Shown: piece by piece, positions 36,901-48,760 of the stretch
Position numbering within the stretch: position 1 is the stretch's first letter
How the letters are laid out: the number at the start of each line of letters is the position of its first letter
Assembly: GCF_030848805.1 (NCBI RefSeq)
Contig: NC_092369.1
Coordinates: 13,801,199-13,865,198, forward strand
Source of the DNA: Temnothorax longispinosus
Lineage: Eukaryota; Arthropoda; Insecta; Hymenoptera; Formicidae
Length of the DNA stretch: 64,000 nt
Reading direction: 5' to 3'
Program-made: the position numbers and the translations under genes
The notes under the pieces: generated by a model
Databases searched by the model: none
Told to the model about the DNA's origin: nothing
The model's input: the letters and a program-made list of their open reading frames with translations, nothing else

Positions 36901-37194
36901 TTAATTCATTTGTACATAGTTTTTATAGCGATAGCTCTAGTATAATTTCAATGCCGATCGAATGGTATCTAGCCACTAGCGACGTTGAAATCGTTTAGCG
37001 TTATCGTCTTGCTCGACGTGTCCGGAGGACCGAGCGAGAACGAGAGATTACAATAATCCTTCAAGTAATGATTTCGCTAGCGAGTCCCACAGCGCTCGAT
37101 GATTTTTTATAAATTGTATAAATTATATCATTCTTCTGCGAGAAAGTAGATACTCTGTGCAACGCTTCGAACGAGAGCAACTGCAAGCACTTTA

Positions 37195-37432
37195 ATGTAT
37201 ATCATATATTCAATATTATATTAATATGTTATATAAATTTCTATACATATATTATATATATATATAATATTAACTTGTATACACATTAATATATATTGTA
37301 TATATTATATAAATTTATATACATGTATTATGTATAATATCAATATATTATATGCATTAATATATATTATATAATATTATATAATATATTAATGAAAGAG
37401 AGACAAGAGAGAGAGAGAGAGAGAGAGAGAGG
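37195..37432. repeat. AT-palindromic block followed by GA array
   Basis: About 200 nt made almost only of A and T with many short self-complementary segments, ending in a GA dinucleotide array at about 37404-37432. Confidence 0.85.
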
Positions 37433-38020
37433 TAGTGACGATGCGCTTTGCTCACGATGTACTTTCGAGCCGCACACGTTTTTACGCTCTTAGAATCAAG
37501 TCCACAGATACATAATAGTGATCATTTTATAAATCTTGGTCTTTCAAGATCGTTTGATGGCGAGATATCGAAACGTGACTGCGGAAAAGCAGAGGAAACT
37601 TTGGAATTTCTGCGAATTACGGCATGTACCGCGTGCTCGCAGATAAATTTCGATCATTTAGACGGGGAAATGACGACAGCGTTGGGCGTGGCGAGGAATT
37701 TCGGGAGTCCGTTTACACATTGATCTCGTCGTAAATAATTTTCGATAATAAGGTTCAGCTGCGAAATGTACGAATGGCATTAATGAGAATTTTATTGAAT
37801 CGAGGAGACGTACGTCTGTTCTGTATCTTCCCATGTTCCGAGTTATCCTTTATTCTACAAGTTCTCGGATATATATCTTTCTCAATACGCTGTTAACAAA
37901 AAAAAAAAAAAAAGACTATAATTTAAATTTCGTTCAAAAAGCTTTTGCAACGAGTGGAAAATTGAAAGTTGCACTAGAAATGTCAGACTGCACACGTATT
38001 ATATTTGACATTGAAACTTT

Positions 38021-38150
38021 AAGATTTCTGCAGATTAACTTTAATCTCGGTTTAACTTACTTTTTATCTTTTTCTACTTCTAAGATATAAAAACAGATAA
38101 AAAAGTCAGTTAAATCGACATTAAAGTTAATCTGCATTGGTAGAAGTAGA
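38021..38150. mobile_element. Small inverted-repeat element (copy 2)
   Basis: Same family as 21780-21900. It shares GCAGATTAA, TTTAATCTCGGTTTAACTTAC and the right end CTGCATTGGTAGAA, with a divergent A/T-rich centre. The right arm here has several substitutions (TTAAATCGACATTAAAG), so the arms no longer match perfectly. Confidence 0.75.
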
Positions 38151-38660
38151 CATTAATCGATTAATCAATATTAATATAAGATTTTATTAATTACAAAGTT
38201 GGTTTATCGACTGAGAAGCGATTCACTTGTTCGGCAGTAGGTAATTCGAAGATCAATAATAATAATCGATTATAAAAATACTTTATCCGCACCGTCCTAT
38301 TTATTTACACTAGATGACTAAAATAATATTTGCCTTGTTCCGGGTAGGATAACGGAAACGTTTCAACAGGTAATTACATACCTCGCTATGCATATACACA
38401 TTCATACATTATTTAAGATTATCGCATAGCAAATCTCTCCAACGACATAACGCCAATTAGGTTAATCCGTTTAATAATTCCTGGCGAATTCCGATGCGTG
38501 TGCGCGCGCGCGCGAGCACGCGTGACATCCTTTCGATCCTGTCGAGAGTAGACCTCAGTAGACCTTGAACTTGACCCTGGGCATACTTTGCCCCTTCCCT
38601 CCCGCGCACCTCGCCCTTCGTAAAGGAAACCTGAATTCCAACCACCACTGGCATATCTAA

Positions 38661-38890
38661 TTTCATTTCATTTCATTTCAATGGCGCAACAGTCCGAGTC
38701 GGACCTAGGCCTCCCCCAAAGTCATGTGCCGGAGGATGATCCATTATGTTGACCGAGCCCTGACCTAACCTATTCTAGGCTATGTCTCTGTCCTCCCATA
38801 CAGACAAAGCCTAGGAGAGGCTAAACCAAGTTACTCGGTTCTCCTTCCGCCCGAGCCTTCCCTCTCTTCCTCCTTCTTCCTTTTTTTTTG
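38661..38890 (-). mobile_element. Probable SINE or LINE 3'-end fragment, minus strand
   Basis: Read on the minus strand, a unique body containing GGGGGAGGCCTAGGTCCGAC ends in a four-unit TGAAA tandem tail (38661-38680). A GGGGAGGCCT block followed by a short tandem tail resembles the 3' ends of insect RTE-type retroposons and SINEs that share them. Only one copy is in this window, so the call rests on that resemblance. Confidence 0.45.
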
Positions 38891-41800
38891 TCTTCGTCTG
38901 GTTCGCTCTTTTTGCAGCCTCCTTCCCACGATAGTTTCCGCTCGCCTGTAGTTATCCTATGCCGTATAATAATCATTAAGATAGCGCTTGAGTATACTTG
39001 ACATGATAATCTTAATCAAGCTACACAACTGCGCAGTGAGGTTTTTAACGTAAACGAGGAATTTTTTTGCGCGACTTTCCGCCTTCCGTGGCGGCTGTCC
39101 GATGTTGTACTTGTACAGATTACTCCTCGCTATTTCGAGTCGTGTCGGTGTCGTCGCTTCGAGATGAACGAGATTCGAGAATATGTATATCCGGGATTTT
39201 AAAGAAAGCCAAGAAAGAAATCGTCGCGCGGAATCCATTAGATATTCTCTCGGTGTCTTTAATATTTAAATTACAGAACAGAATTATATGTGCATACATT
39301 ATAAAGCTGGCCTTGGCTTGGTAACGAAGTAACGAGAATGAAAGAATATCAAATAATCCGAAAAACCTGGGTGAAACAAACGAACGATTAAATCAGATAT
39401 AATTTTATTTGATTATTGTTGTCGCGTGTAATATGTATAGCTGCAAAACCGAAGTGAAAGACATTTCTTTTTCACGTTACGCATGTAATAATCGTTAATT
39501 GAAACTAATTAAAATTTTGTTCAATTTTCTTGACTTGACTTTATTTTCTCAACTAGAAGAGAATAATTTATTACGTTAATAATTTACAGAATGTTTAGCT
39601 CGACAGGGATGAGTTAAATAGAAAAATTCGGGAACTTGATGGACGTACATACGACGTAAGAAACTTCGGGAGGAGAGGAGAGGAGAGGAAGGGAGGTAAA
39701 AGAAAAGAGAAACGTCGATTTAACAGTACCGCGCGTATTCTTTTACGAGGAGTCATTTTTGCGACGGTGGTCCGGCCGATCGGCACAAAGAAAGCGTGTC
39801 ACGCCTAAAAATACGCGGGGCACGCAGGCAGGTAGACGTGGAAAGGTCGTAGGGACCCGGGACGGAATACGGAAAGAAGAAAAAGGAGAGAAACAGACAA
39901 GAGGGAATTGCACAAGAGACGGCGATTTGGTATTCAAATCGCCGGGCGGGCGCGCGCCCGCCTCTCCTCTTCTCTTTCTCCCTCTTTCTATCTCTTCCTC
40001 TCTTTTACATAGGACCTCTTCGTTTTTCCTGAACCTAACATGCAGTAGAATGTGAAATTAAAATGTGCAGGGTGTGCGTGTGTAATTAATATTATAAGAT
40101 ACGAATTTAAATATGAACGAAGAAATTTAGTTTAGAAGACGTCTTCGCTCGAAAAGACGTTCGAGGATGTGAAGAAACCGAATGGTGAAGAGATAGGAGA
40201 GAAATCGATGTTGAGATTCGTAATACTTAATTTTAAATTTTAACCGTCGCGAAAGGAGTGCAAACCATGGCGAAACATTCTTTCACGTTCACCGGTAGGT
40301 ACAGGGAGCCACTCTCATCTTATATTCTTGTTTCTCTCGATACTAGTTCCTTGTATCTTTCTTCTCTTTATCCTTATCTTCACGTTATCGAGTTAACGAT
40401 AATTTTTCGGATCTCCACGCACTTTCTAAAGCTGCCGCCCGCGCCGTTATGTAAACGTTCGACTTATCCTCGGGTAAGTGCGTCCAAGCCAAGGTCCCTT
40501 CTCCGCTACGATGGCTCCGCGATTGTATCGGCGTGTCGAAACGCCAGTTTGTAACTCGAAAGTGGAGAGAAAAGAATCATACGCGCACGTAATTTACGCT
40601 GCTCGACTCCTCGCTTGCCCCGAGAATACTTATGAGAATTGGGAATTGAGAATCACGAGCGGCCGCGGCGTAACGGAATCGGAAGAGCGTCCGCCCGAAA
40701 CGAGATGCAAGTCCACGCTACAATAAACGTCGCGCCAACACACATATATACACACACACACACACAGAGGCGACACAATGTTATTTCTAACGATGACAAG
40801 CTACGGATATAGGCCGTTCTCAGGTTCCTCGTATTCGTGATTTCTCCGTTTCGTTATCGGGACGTTGTGGTTTACAATCGCCTCCGTCATCATTTCGCCG
40901 ATGACGAAAGTCCTGCTGCAACTATGTGGCAATCCTGGGGTACACACATGCACGCACGCACACACGTACGCACTCCTCTCGCTGAAGAAAACACACCGCG
41001 ATGAGGATAATAGGTCAAAGGGAGACGGGCGCTCGATCCGGCGCGCCGGAGACCGCGGGAGAGTCAGATCGTCGGAGAGACTTCGATGCCCGCATGCACG
41101 CGCGCGTGTGCGATCTCTCGCATATATCTCGGCGAACGGTGGCGGTGTGCATGCAGTTACATAAACGGAAGCACTCCGGCGCGACTCGCGTGTATTTCCG
41201 GGAGCCTCACTTTCTCCGGCGCCGCTCCTCTCGTCACGCGTGGAAAACCTGTGGACGAGAGGAGAGAGGAGAGGGCGATCGTCACGAGGAAAAACCACGT
41301 TACGATAGCTCTATTTCGCCACTACTTTGCGACAGCGAAGGTGAAAGAAATCGGCGGAATGTCCCTCCTGTCGTGGTACCACGCTCGCAGCGACTGCGGA
41401 AAAACCGTCGGTGCGACCACGTCAGCGGCTCACGAGGTTGCGATCGGTCCCCACCGCGACGACGACAGCGGCGGCGAGGAGACGGTGGTTTCGCGATGTC
41501 CTTGCGGAAATCTCTCGTGACGATCCGCCTTTTCGGAGCTTTCGTGCTCAGCTCGATCACTCGCGGTTCGCGGTTAATCGAATCTGAATCACGTGGCCAC
41601 CGACGAGACGGGTTGGCTCACGCGAGAGACGAAGGCGCGAGAGCGGCGCGCGTAACGCACAGGATTGCGCGTATCTGTCTGTCCGCGCGCGTACGTGGCC
41701 AGCGTGCGTATCGGACGCGTAAGCGGAATACCCCGACGGTGACGAGGACGGTGACGAGGACGATGACGACGACGACGATGACACGCACGGTATGCGCGAC

Positions 41801-43059
41801 CCACCGGCTCGCCGGTGCACACCCACCAACCACTAACCGGCGGACTAACCGCGGGAGGCCAAGCTGGCCAAGAATGCCAAGATGAGCGTCCGCTCGTTCG
41901 CTCGCGACGATAATGTATGTATCTATGTGCGTTAGAGAGGAGAGCTACGTGAGAGAGCGGCGGGCAGCAGCAGCAGCAGCCTCTTTCGATGGCGAGCCGT
42001 CCGTGCTGGAGGGAGCTCGAGGAGGAGAAGGGAGATCATACGCTTCTCCCATAAGAGCCGGTCTCCTCTCTCTCCCTCGTTCTATACACACCTCGCGTCC
42101 ACCTGTCCCCTCCCGGTATCTCGCCTTCACGAATTCGTGAAGAGATCGAGCTCTCCGCTTTCGGCCGCTTTTGGCCGATTTCTTTTTTGGCCCGCGAAAT
42201 TAAGTGTGCGTCACTGTAAGCGGGAACGATCGCACGAAGCGGAGTAACTCGGTGCGCGTAACCGCAGCTCTTTTTCCTTACAAATTGCGACATCGCGAGG
42301 GAAGATAAGAAGCGCGAGGAATACCCGACAATATCACACGGCTTTTAAAATAAAAACACCGAGCGATCGCTCTCTCCATCTTCTTTCTTTTCAACGGACT
42401 AACGTGATTGATATCGCGCAGAAGAAAAAGAAATGTCAAATCAATTTCAACGTTTGCAGAATTTCGGTGCTCTATCATATATTCACATATAGAAATGTTT
42501 ATCCTCGATTCTACATAACGAGATATAAGATCAAAAAGATTTCATTACGGCTTTTCTTTTTTCAGCGTTATCGCTTTTTGCATCTATATGTAGCGCCGGC
42601 TTCGGTTTCCACTTTGAGAAAGAGGTAACGCTCGTCGCACATCCGGCTGTTTTTCATTCGCATGTATCTAAAGTATACCCGTATCTCTCATCGACGAGGC
42701 TCGACGAAGGTCATCGACGTACGTATCACGCGAATTGCCCGGGAACCATGATACGGTTAATGCATGTGCCCTTCGCGTCATTCACTGCGGGAGCTTTCGG
42801 AGCATGTAATTCGCGAGGAATACTCTTCGGATGGGATCACGCGATGTACTTGAGATGTGCCGCAAATTAAGAGAACCGTGCAGATTTAGAAATTTAGCGC
42901 GTGGTCCGTAATTTATACGGGAATGTCTTAAGCACGTATTTAAAGTGAACTTTTAGAGTCATTTCAGTGAATTATGTACTGTTAGATTCGTAGTTTTAAA
43001 TTATGCTCAATTTGAATTAATATTTTTAACCATTTCTGCAGGTCGCCATCACTGCTCAT
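38891..43059. other. Intergenic with CpG-rich islands
   Basis: No supported gene. The CpG-rich core is at about 40860-42300. It includes a long open frame at 41001-41885 that is rich in Arg, overlaps other long frames on both strands and contains a GACGAGGACGGT-type minisatellite (about 41739-41790). It looks like a promoter-type island or an unidentified 5' UTR rather than a protein gene. Confidence 0.5.
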
Positions 43060-43225
43060 CCTACTCAATGTCATTTTAACTAAAACAATATTAATTTTAA
43101 ATACCACACCTATGGAGTTAAAATAATAAATTTTATTGACACATATAGTACGAGTAGTTAAAAATAACGAAATATTATTTAACTCAAGGTATTGGTTCAA
43201 ATTTTATCCTTAAATATTTAACAGT
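43060..43225 (-). repeat. Dispersed repeat, inverted relative to 48610-48760
   Basis: The reverse complement of this segment aligns with 48610-48760 over about 150 nt, sharing AACCAATAC.TTGAGTTAAATAA, GTTATTTTTAACTACT and ATTGTTTTAGTTAAA blocks. The copies have diverged and differ by small gaps. No coding capacity. Confidence 0.7.
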
Positions 43226-45280
43226 ATGGGTTCTCTAGAATTTATCAAGTTTATTCAAAATATCGACAGTGGATCGGACTACGACTCTCGGTTGAACGAG
43301 TGATGTTATTTTCGATAAGTCGTATCAGTCCGGAAATCTTTTTAAAATACCGTTGTCGGTATCGCGCTCGCGACATTGTTTATGCATACCAACGGTATCC
43401 AACGGCGGCGAACCTGGGTACCGTAAAAACCTACCGCTCGGATGCTGCGCCCCATTTATGGCCGAGGCACAGCGCCCGAGTGTGGAAACCCGCGCAAATA
43501 AGCGCGACCTTCTCGCAGGAGGAAGTACGACGGGTTCCTCGGCATGCATGCTTTCGGCGCCGCGGCCGGCTCGAATTCCGCCTCGTCGCCTTTTTTGTTC
43601 GCGAGCCGGCACGGTGCGGCGCACGCCCGCACCTTTATACCGACCGATCAAGATCGTTTCAGGGAAAAAGCATTGCTGCACTCCATTACATTCTCCTTCA
43701 CATGTTCATTCATTCATTTTTGCAATGCACGATAATTATATTATTTGCAGAAAGTCTTTTCTCCGCCCATTAGACCCGCGATTAGCGACCTGCCGACGTG
43801 GCAGTCGGTCGAACGTCGCGGAATCCATCAATTAAATTACCATAATTCAATACTTTTAACACCGGCGTGCATAAATCACACCTGTGATTTTCTATAGAAT
43901 TATGACATTCGGATTTTACATTATCCATCTACGGACAACGAACGCTGAACAAGACTGAAATCGTCGCTCACTCGTCGCCGTTACTCCCTTAGGAAATATA
44001 GACGTCATCCACGTGACAGCATCAGGGCGCTCAGAGTGAGAAAATTTGATGGAAAGGTTCCCATTTAACTCTCTTCCTGAATCTGCGTCGCGACGTCATC
44101 GACCGTCATTCAAAAAGCGCCTCGCGAGACGATGCGTCGCGCATCTGTTCCGTTTATCTGGATCCTCATTCTCGATCGGCTCTGCCGTCTGCCGATCGAG
44201 ACGCGTTCATCGGAGGCCACCAAGGCCACTCGAATTTCCGATCTCATCTCCCTCTCTCTCCCTCTCTATCTTTCTTTCGTCGAAATTCGTGGGTGGACTG
44301 TTCCGAGAAGCGGGCGATTTCGTCTGCGCGAAGACGCTCGTGGATCGCCGAGACGCCGAGAACGTCGGCGACGTTAATTAAATTAAACGTGTCGGTCGCG
44401 TTTGCGGCGATATGTAGGCAGATTTTATCGCCGGTCGTCACACCGGCTAGAATACGATCGCGATGATGCGCGACGGCTCCATTAACTGGCAGACCAATCC
44501 GCGATGGCGCGACTTTTCCGCGATTCCCTAGAAACATCCTTCGCAAGCTCAGAGCTGCGATCCTTATCTCTCCTTTATAGACATATATAAGCCCACGCTA
44601 CTCGTTTGTGGGCTCCATTTTACAATTGCCGGCGACGCGAGTCCACGCGCGGACGAAGATGGCGGACTACGATAATTTATTAACTAGTCCGGCGAGTCGG
44701 TTCCGCCGGACCTGTTGGAAGGCCCGACCGATCGGCCGACCGACCGGCTCGAAACGCGAAAGCATCTCCGCTCGAGCGGAGAACCGCTCGTCCCGCCCCG
44801 CGAGCGCGCGCGTATAGCGCCCGACGTAGCATTCCTGCGCGCGACTTAATTTATCTAATTGAGGTTGATAGCTGATATCATCCGCGTCTCTCTCTTCGCG
44901 TTTCCAGCTGACGAGGGTGCGCGATGAGATGATTTTCCTGACGGAATTCGTGTACGTTGTTTCTCGGCGTAGACCAGCGTAGACGGGGCAAAGGCAGAAT
45001 GGGAAACGACTGTCAGTATAAGGATCGTAATAACGTCTCGCCGACAACGGCGTGTACATATATGGTAAAGAGCAAAGTTCAGCGTTCCTTCAGCCGTTTT
45101 ACCTGAAGCAATCCTTGGACTTGTAGGTTATATATATCTGCGGATAGATCGAAATGAACACGCGCATCACAAGGACGCCTCGCGCGTGCAAAAATTGCCC
45201 GCTTTTAATTCACGAATTGAATTAATTCATAATATTAAGAAAAACAAGATGGTCATGATATACAATTTAGAACATCAATT
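43226..45280. other. Intergenic
   Basis: Mixed composition with CpG-rich pieces around 43440-43640 and 44060-44830. Overlapping open frames on both strands look like composition artefacts. No gene supported. Confidence 0.5.
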
Positions 45281-45637
45281 TGCCATTTGCTTGTACCGAG
45301 CTTGGATCTTGATAGCCTATATAATACTATTTATGTGTATTTCATACACACATGAACATTAATTTTCCAACTTACAAAGTAAGGCTAAAGTACATTTTTC
45401 ACAATAAATTTTTTACAGTAATTTAGATGCTTATAGCATCAAAGTTAAATTGATATTTAATTGATTTAATTAGGAAGGGGGGAAGCATTTTCCAACAATA
45501 ACTGTTTTAAGGCAAAGGATCGGTGCGCAGTTCACTAACAAGTTAAATCATGTGTATTAATATATGGAAAATATATAAAATACACACATAAATAGTTATA
45601 TAGGCTACCAAGATCCAAGCTCGGATTGCAAATGGCA
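45281..45637. mobile_element. Inverted-repeat element with ~60-bp termini
   Basis: The left end TGCCATTTGCTTGTACCGAG continues through CTTGGATCTTGATAGCCTAT and pairs with the right end, which reads ATAGGCTACCAAGATCCAAG and ends GCAAATGGCA. The termini extend about 60 bp with a few mismatches. The centre of about 240 bp is A/T-rich and non-coding. No clear target duplication is visible. It is MITE-like. Confidence 0.7.
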
Positions 45638-48609
45638 GTTTCTTCTAAATTAATTCAGTCTATGACGATTGAATAAATCATTGTAAGCTAAATTACTTCA
45701 ATTCGCAAATTAGAAATAAATTCGTAAGCTTATCTGATTGAGAGGCGAGCAGCGTTATTCAGCAATTTAGAAGCGGGAGGGAAGAAACGTTATGTGTAGA
45801 TGAAGGAGAGACATATATAGATCTATAATGTAGAGTTTGAGATTTTTAAATCTATTTTTCTACGAGTATAGTCTTCTATTTCTTAATAGAGTCATTTTTC
45901 TAACGAGATCTGCTTTTTGTCGCTTTCGACGCGGACGTGTATCACCATCAGGAGTGGCTGATCTCGAGGTTAATTATCGCGCAAGGCGATCTAGCGTGCG
46001 GCATCCATAATGCATCGGGCAGTTTTTGTCGGTCTTCCCAAGGCGTATATCACAATGCATTTTGCATTCGCGGCTAATTTAGCCGCGTATACGACCGGTC
46101 GCGGCGACGAAGATATACGCGCCTGCCTGGCAACTACCCGTATACGCTGCTGACAAGCGACTCTCTTCGAGTGTAATCTCACGTAATGGAATGCATAAAA
46201 TTCATAATTGCACAGTCCGGAGTCCGGACGTTTATACGCTATACTTAAGCTTTTACATATTATGTAACTATATATGCGCGCGCGCTCTCGATGAATCCTG
46301 ACGTCGCGTCGGTCGGGAAGCCCCGTGACGTTGCGACGCGACGTATAGAAACGTCCTCGACGTCCCTCTCGACAGGAGTATCTCATCACCTCTTATATAC
46401 GTTCACCTCTTTCGAAGGATAGGAATATATTGAGAAAAAAAGGAAATAAAGAGGGAAATTTATTTCGCGAAATTAAAGTCGCCCGATTCTCGATGTAAGA
46501 TACCGAGCGATCGTTTGCCTTAATTAAGGATTCGCGTTTATTTTCTTTTGCAGCCACGAGGAACCGTGTCACAATACGGTTGGTCCGCGATAACGAGCGC
46601 GATTCGCCCGAATACCGTGAATTCCTCCGTGGATCCGCGCTCGTGGCCCTTAACGGTCCGACATCGCGCCGGCGACGGCGACGGTTGTTCCACGACGACC
46701 ACGACGGCGAGCAATCGCGACGGGTAGGAAATTCCCGAGCCGTGACGTAAAAAGTTATATAGCGCCCGGGGCCCGGGGGCATTTCTTCGGCACGGCGCCG
46801 CCAATACAGGGACTACGTTTAGTCGCGTACACCGCGGCAATCGCGGGATGAGCATCCCACTATAGCCATACGCGTATCTTTTTCCCGTCCCGGGATCTCA
46901 CGAAGCGAGTTGGGAGGAGAGGCGAGCGAGCGATAACCCTATGCGCGTATATCAGGTCTGGAAAATAAGCTTCTGTGATTTGGACGTACTTAAAGGGTGC
47001 AATGAAGCAAAATATAAAGTAACACTGCACATATATATTACGTGTTTCAACACTGAAAAAAAAAACAAGTGTCACGCACACAAATCAACACTGATATACT
47101 CTCGTAATATAAAAGTTTGTTTAACCATATAAAAATATAAATAACTTTGAGCATCCAAGCAAGTTTTACCTTAGCTTAACGCAATATAATCTCATTTTAA
47201 GATTATATATTGACTTGACACTTGTTTTTTTCTGTGAAGAGATTATAATTTAAGATTAAATATAAAGGAATTAAGTTTGCAAACTAATGTTAAATATAAT
47301 GGAAGCATAATGTCTCTAACAAATCAAGCGTCTGGTTTAATGCGCAATTCAGTAATGCGAGATTGTAACAAGTTCCGCGAACGTACCTGGCGTTTACGCG
47401 AAAGAATACGCGAGAGTAACGACTGTGGGTTCCGACGTGGGTTCAGCCTTAGGACGGGCATGCCTTAATTTCCGGCTGTCTACGATTTTAATTACAGACG
47501 CGTTCTCCGGAGGAGAGAGGAGCGATCCTTCCTTCGTTCGCGGCGTCCACGTCGTTTCTTTCTAGAGGCGAATCCGGCGGTTAAATCTTGATTAGAGCGA
47601 CGCGAGCTCGCGAGAGGAGAGAGAACCGGGCGAATTTACGAATACCTCTTCAAATGTAATATAATCGATTCCCCGTTAGTTAAACCTAACCGCTTTGAGT
47701 AATCGTCGACGATTCGAAACGCCCCGTCGAGCAAACGGCCGCGGTGCTCGCCGCGCGTCTACAACCGGTTGCCTTCGGTTGTCCGCGTAATCGACCGGGG
47801 AGTCCGGGGACCAAGATCTATCGGTGTTTACGCGACGCGGCGTTTTCCGGGGGGGAAATTAATGGACGCGCGCGAGGCTCGTTCATCTTCAATTTCTCGC
47901 GATATCAACGCGACGCCGCGCCGCGGCCGCGCGTCCCGCCTGGCCGGTTTGCGAGAAGTCCTCTGAGTCTTTATCCTTTCCACGTGAGAACGTCGAGCCA
48001 AGCCGAGGCGTTCGCGATCGGAAGACGCGCGATTAATCTCGAGACGTTCCCTGCAGCCGTGCGATTTCTTTCGATCGGAAAAACAAGCAGAGAGAGAAAG
48101 AAAAAGAAAGAGAGAGAGAGAGGGAGGGGGAGGGGGGGAAGAATGACGGGAAGGTCTTCAAAGAGATGAGGAGGAGTCGAGAGAACCAGCAAGAAGTAAC
48201 CAGCAAAAATAGAGAAGAGAACATTGGAGAGAAGTGGATCGGCTCGAAATACCAAGGATTCGTTCTCCGCGAATTGATACGCAACGTTGCGGAATAACGA
48301 CAATCCGGTTGTGTTTAACGTTCCCGTTCGCCGCATTCCGTAGCCTCCGGTCCGATTGGCACGTGAGAAAATATCCGTTTCTACGAATATAAATCCACGG
48401 CATTGGTATATTTAATTGGTATTTGCCGCGCGTTATGCCGCCCGATGACCCTGACATTTACGCCGCTGCATTTTGCAATTTTGCATGTGTTACGCGCATA
48501 CTCGTTCGCGTTAAGCGTCGTTCGTCGTCTTCGTCTATCGTGTAGGCGATCGAGACACGTAGGCGCGATTTCGCCGGATTACCTCGCGAAATGAGTGAAA
48601 CTTTCACTG
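45638..48609. other. Intergenic with CpG-rich blocks
   Basis: CpG-rich blocks lie near 46560-46850 and 47480-48060, with a GA-rich run at about 48090-48140. Open frames are overlapping and unsupported. A small inverted-repeat element is listed at 47051-47240. Confidence 0.5.
47051..47240. mobile_element. ~190-bp inverted-repeat element
   Basis: The left terminus CACTGAAAAAAAAAACAAGT followed by GTCA pairs with the right terminus TGACACTTGTTTTTTTCTGTG, apart from the length of the A run and one mismatch. The interior is A/T-rich and non-coding. It is MITE-like and short, so less certain than the larger elements. Confidence 0.55.
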
Positions 48610-48760
48610 TTAAAGGATGATATTGAAGGATGAAATTTAAACCAATACTTTGAGTTAAATAACTTTGTTATTTTTAACTACTATGCGTGTCGGAATAAAT
48701 TATTTTAACTCTATTGGTTTAATTACATTGACATTGTTTTAGTTAAATTATAACATGTTT
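48610..48760 (+). repeat. Dispersed repeat, second copy
   Basis: Partner of 43060-43225 in opposite orientation, about 5.4 kb away. The two could pair as a long-range inverted repeat, but divergence suggests they are simply two old insertions. Confidence 0.7.

Larger units (their letters stand above)
33071..38020. other. Probable SV2-like 3' UTR, then AT-rich intergenic DNA
   Basis: An AATAAA at 33552-33557 is a possible poly(A) signal for the SV2-like gene; others follow, so the 3' UTR length is unclear. The remainder is AT-rich, with a TA run near 33789-33803, the 112-bp palindrome, a poly-A run at about 35562-35582, imperfect 18-nt AT repeats at about 36335-36400, and an AT block followed by a GA array at 37195-37432. 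No gene is supported. Confidence 0.55.

Noticed and set aside
41001..41885. 294-codon plus-strand ORF
   Set aside because: Extremely Arg/Thr-rich, with competing long frames on both strands and a GACGAGG minisatellite; more likely CpG-island sequence.
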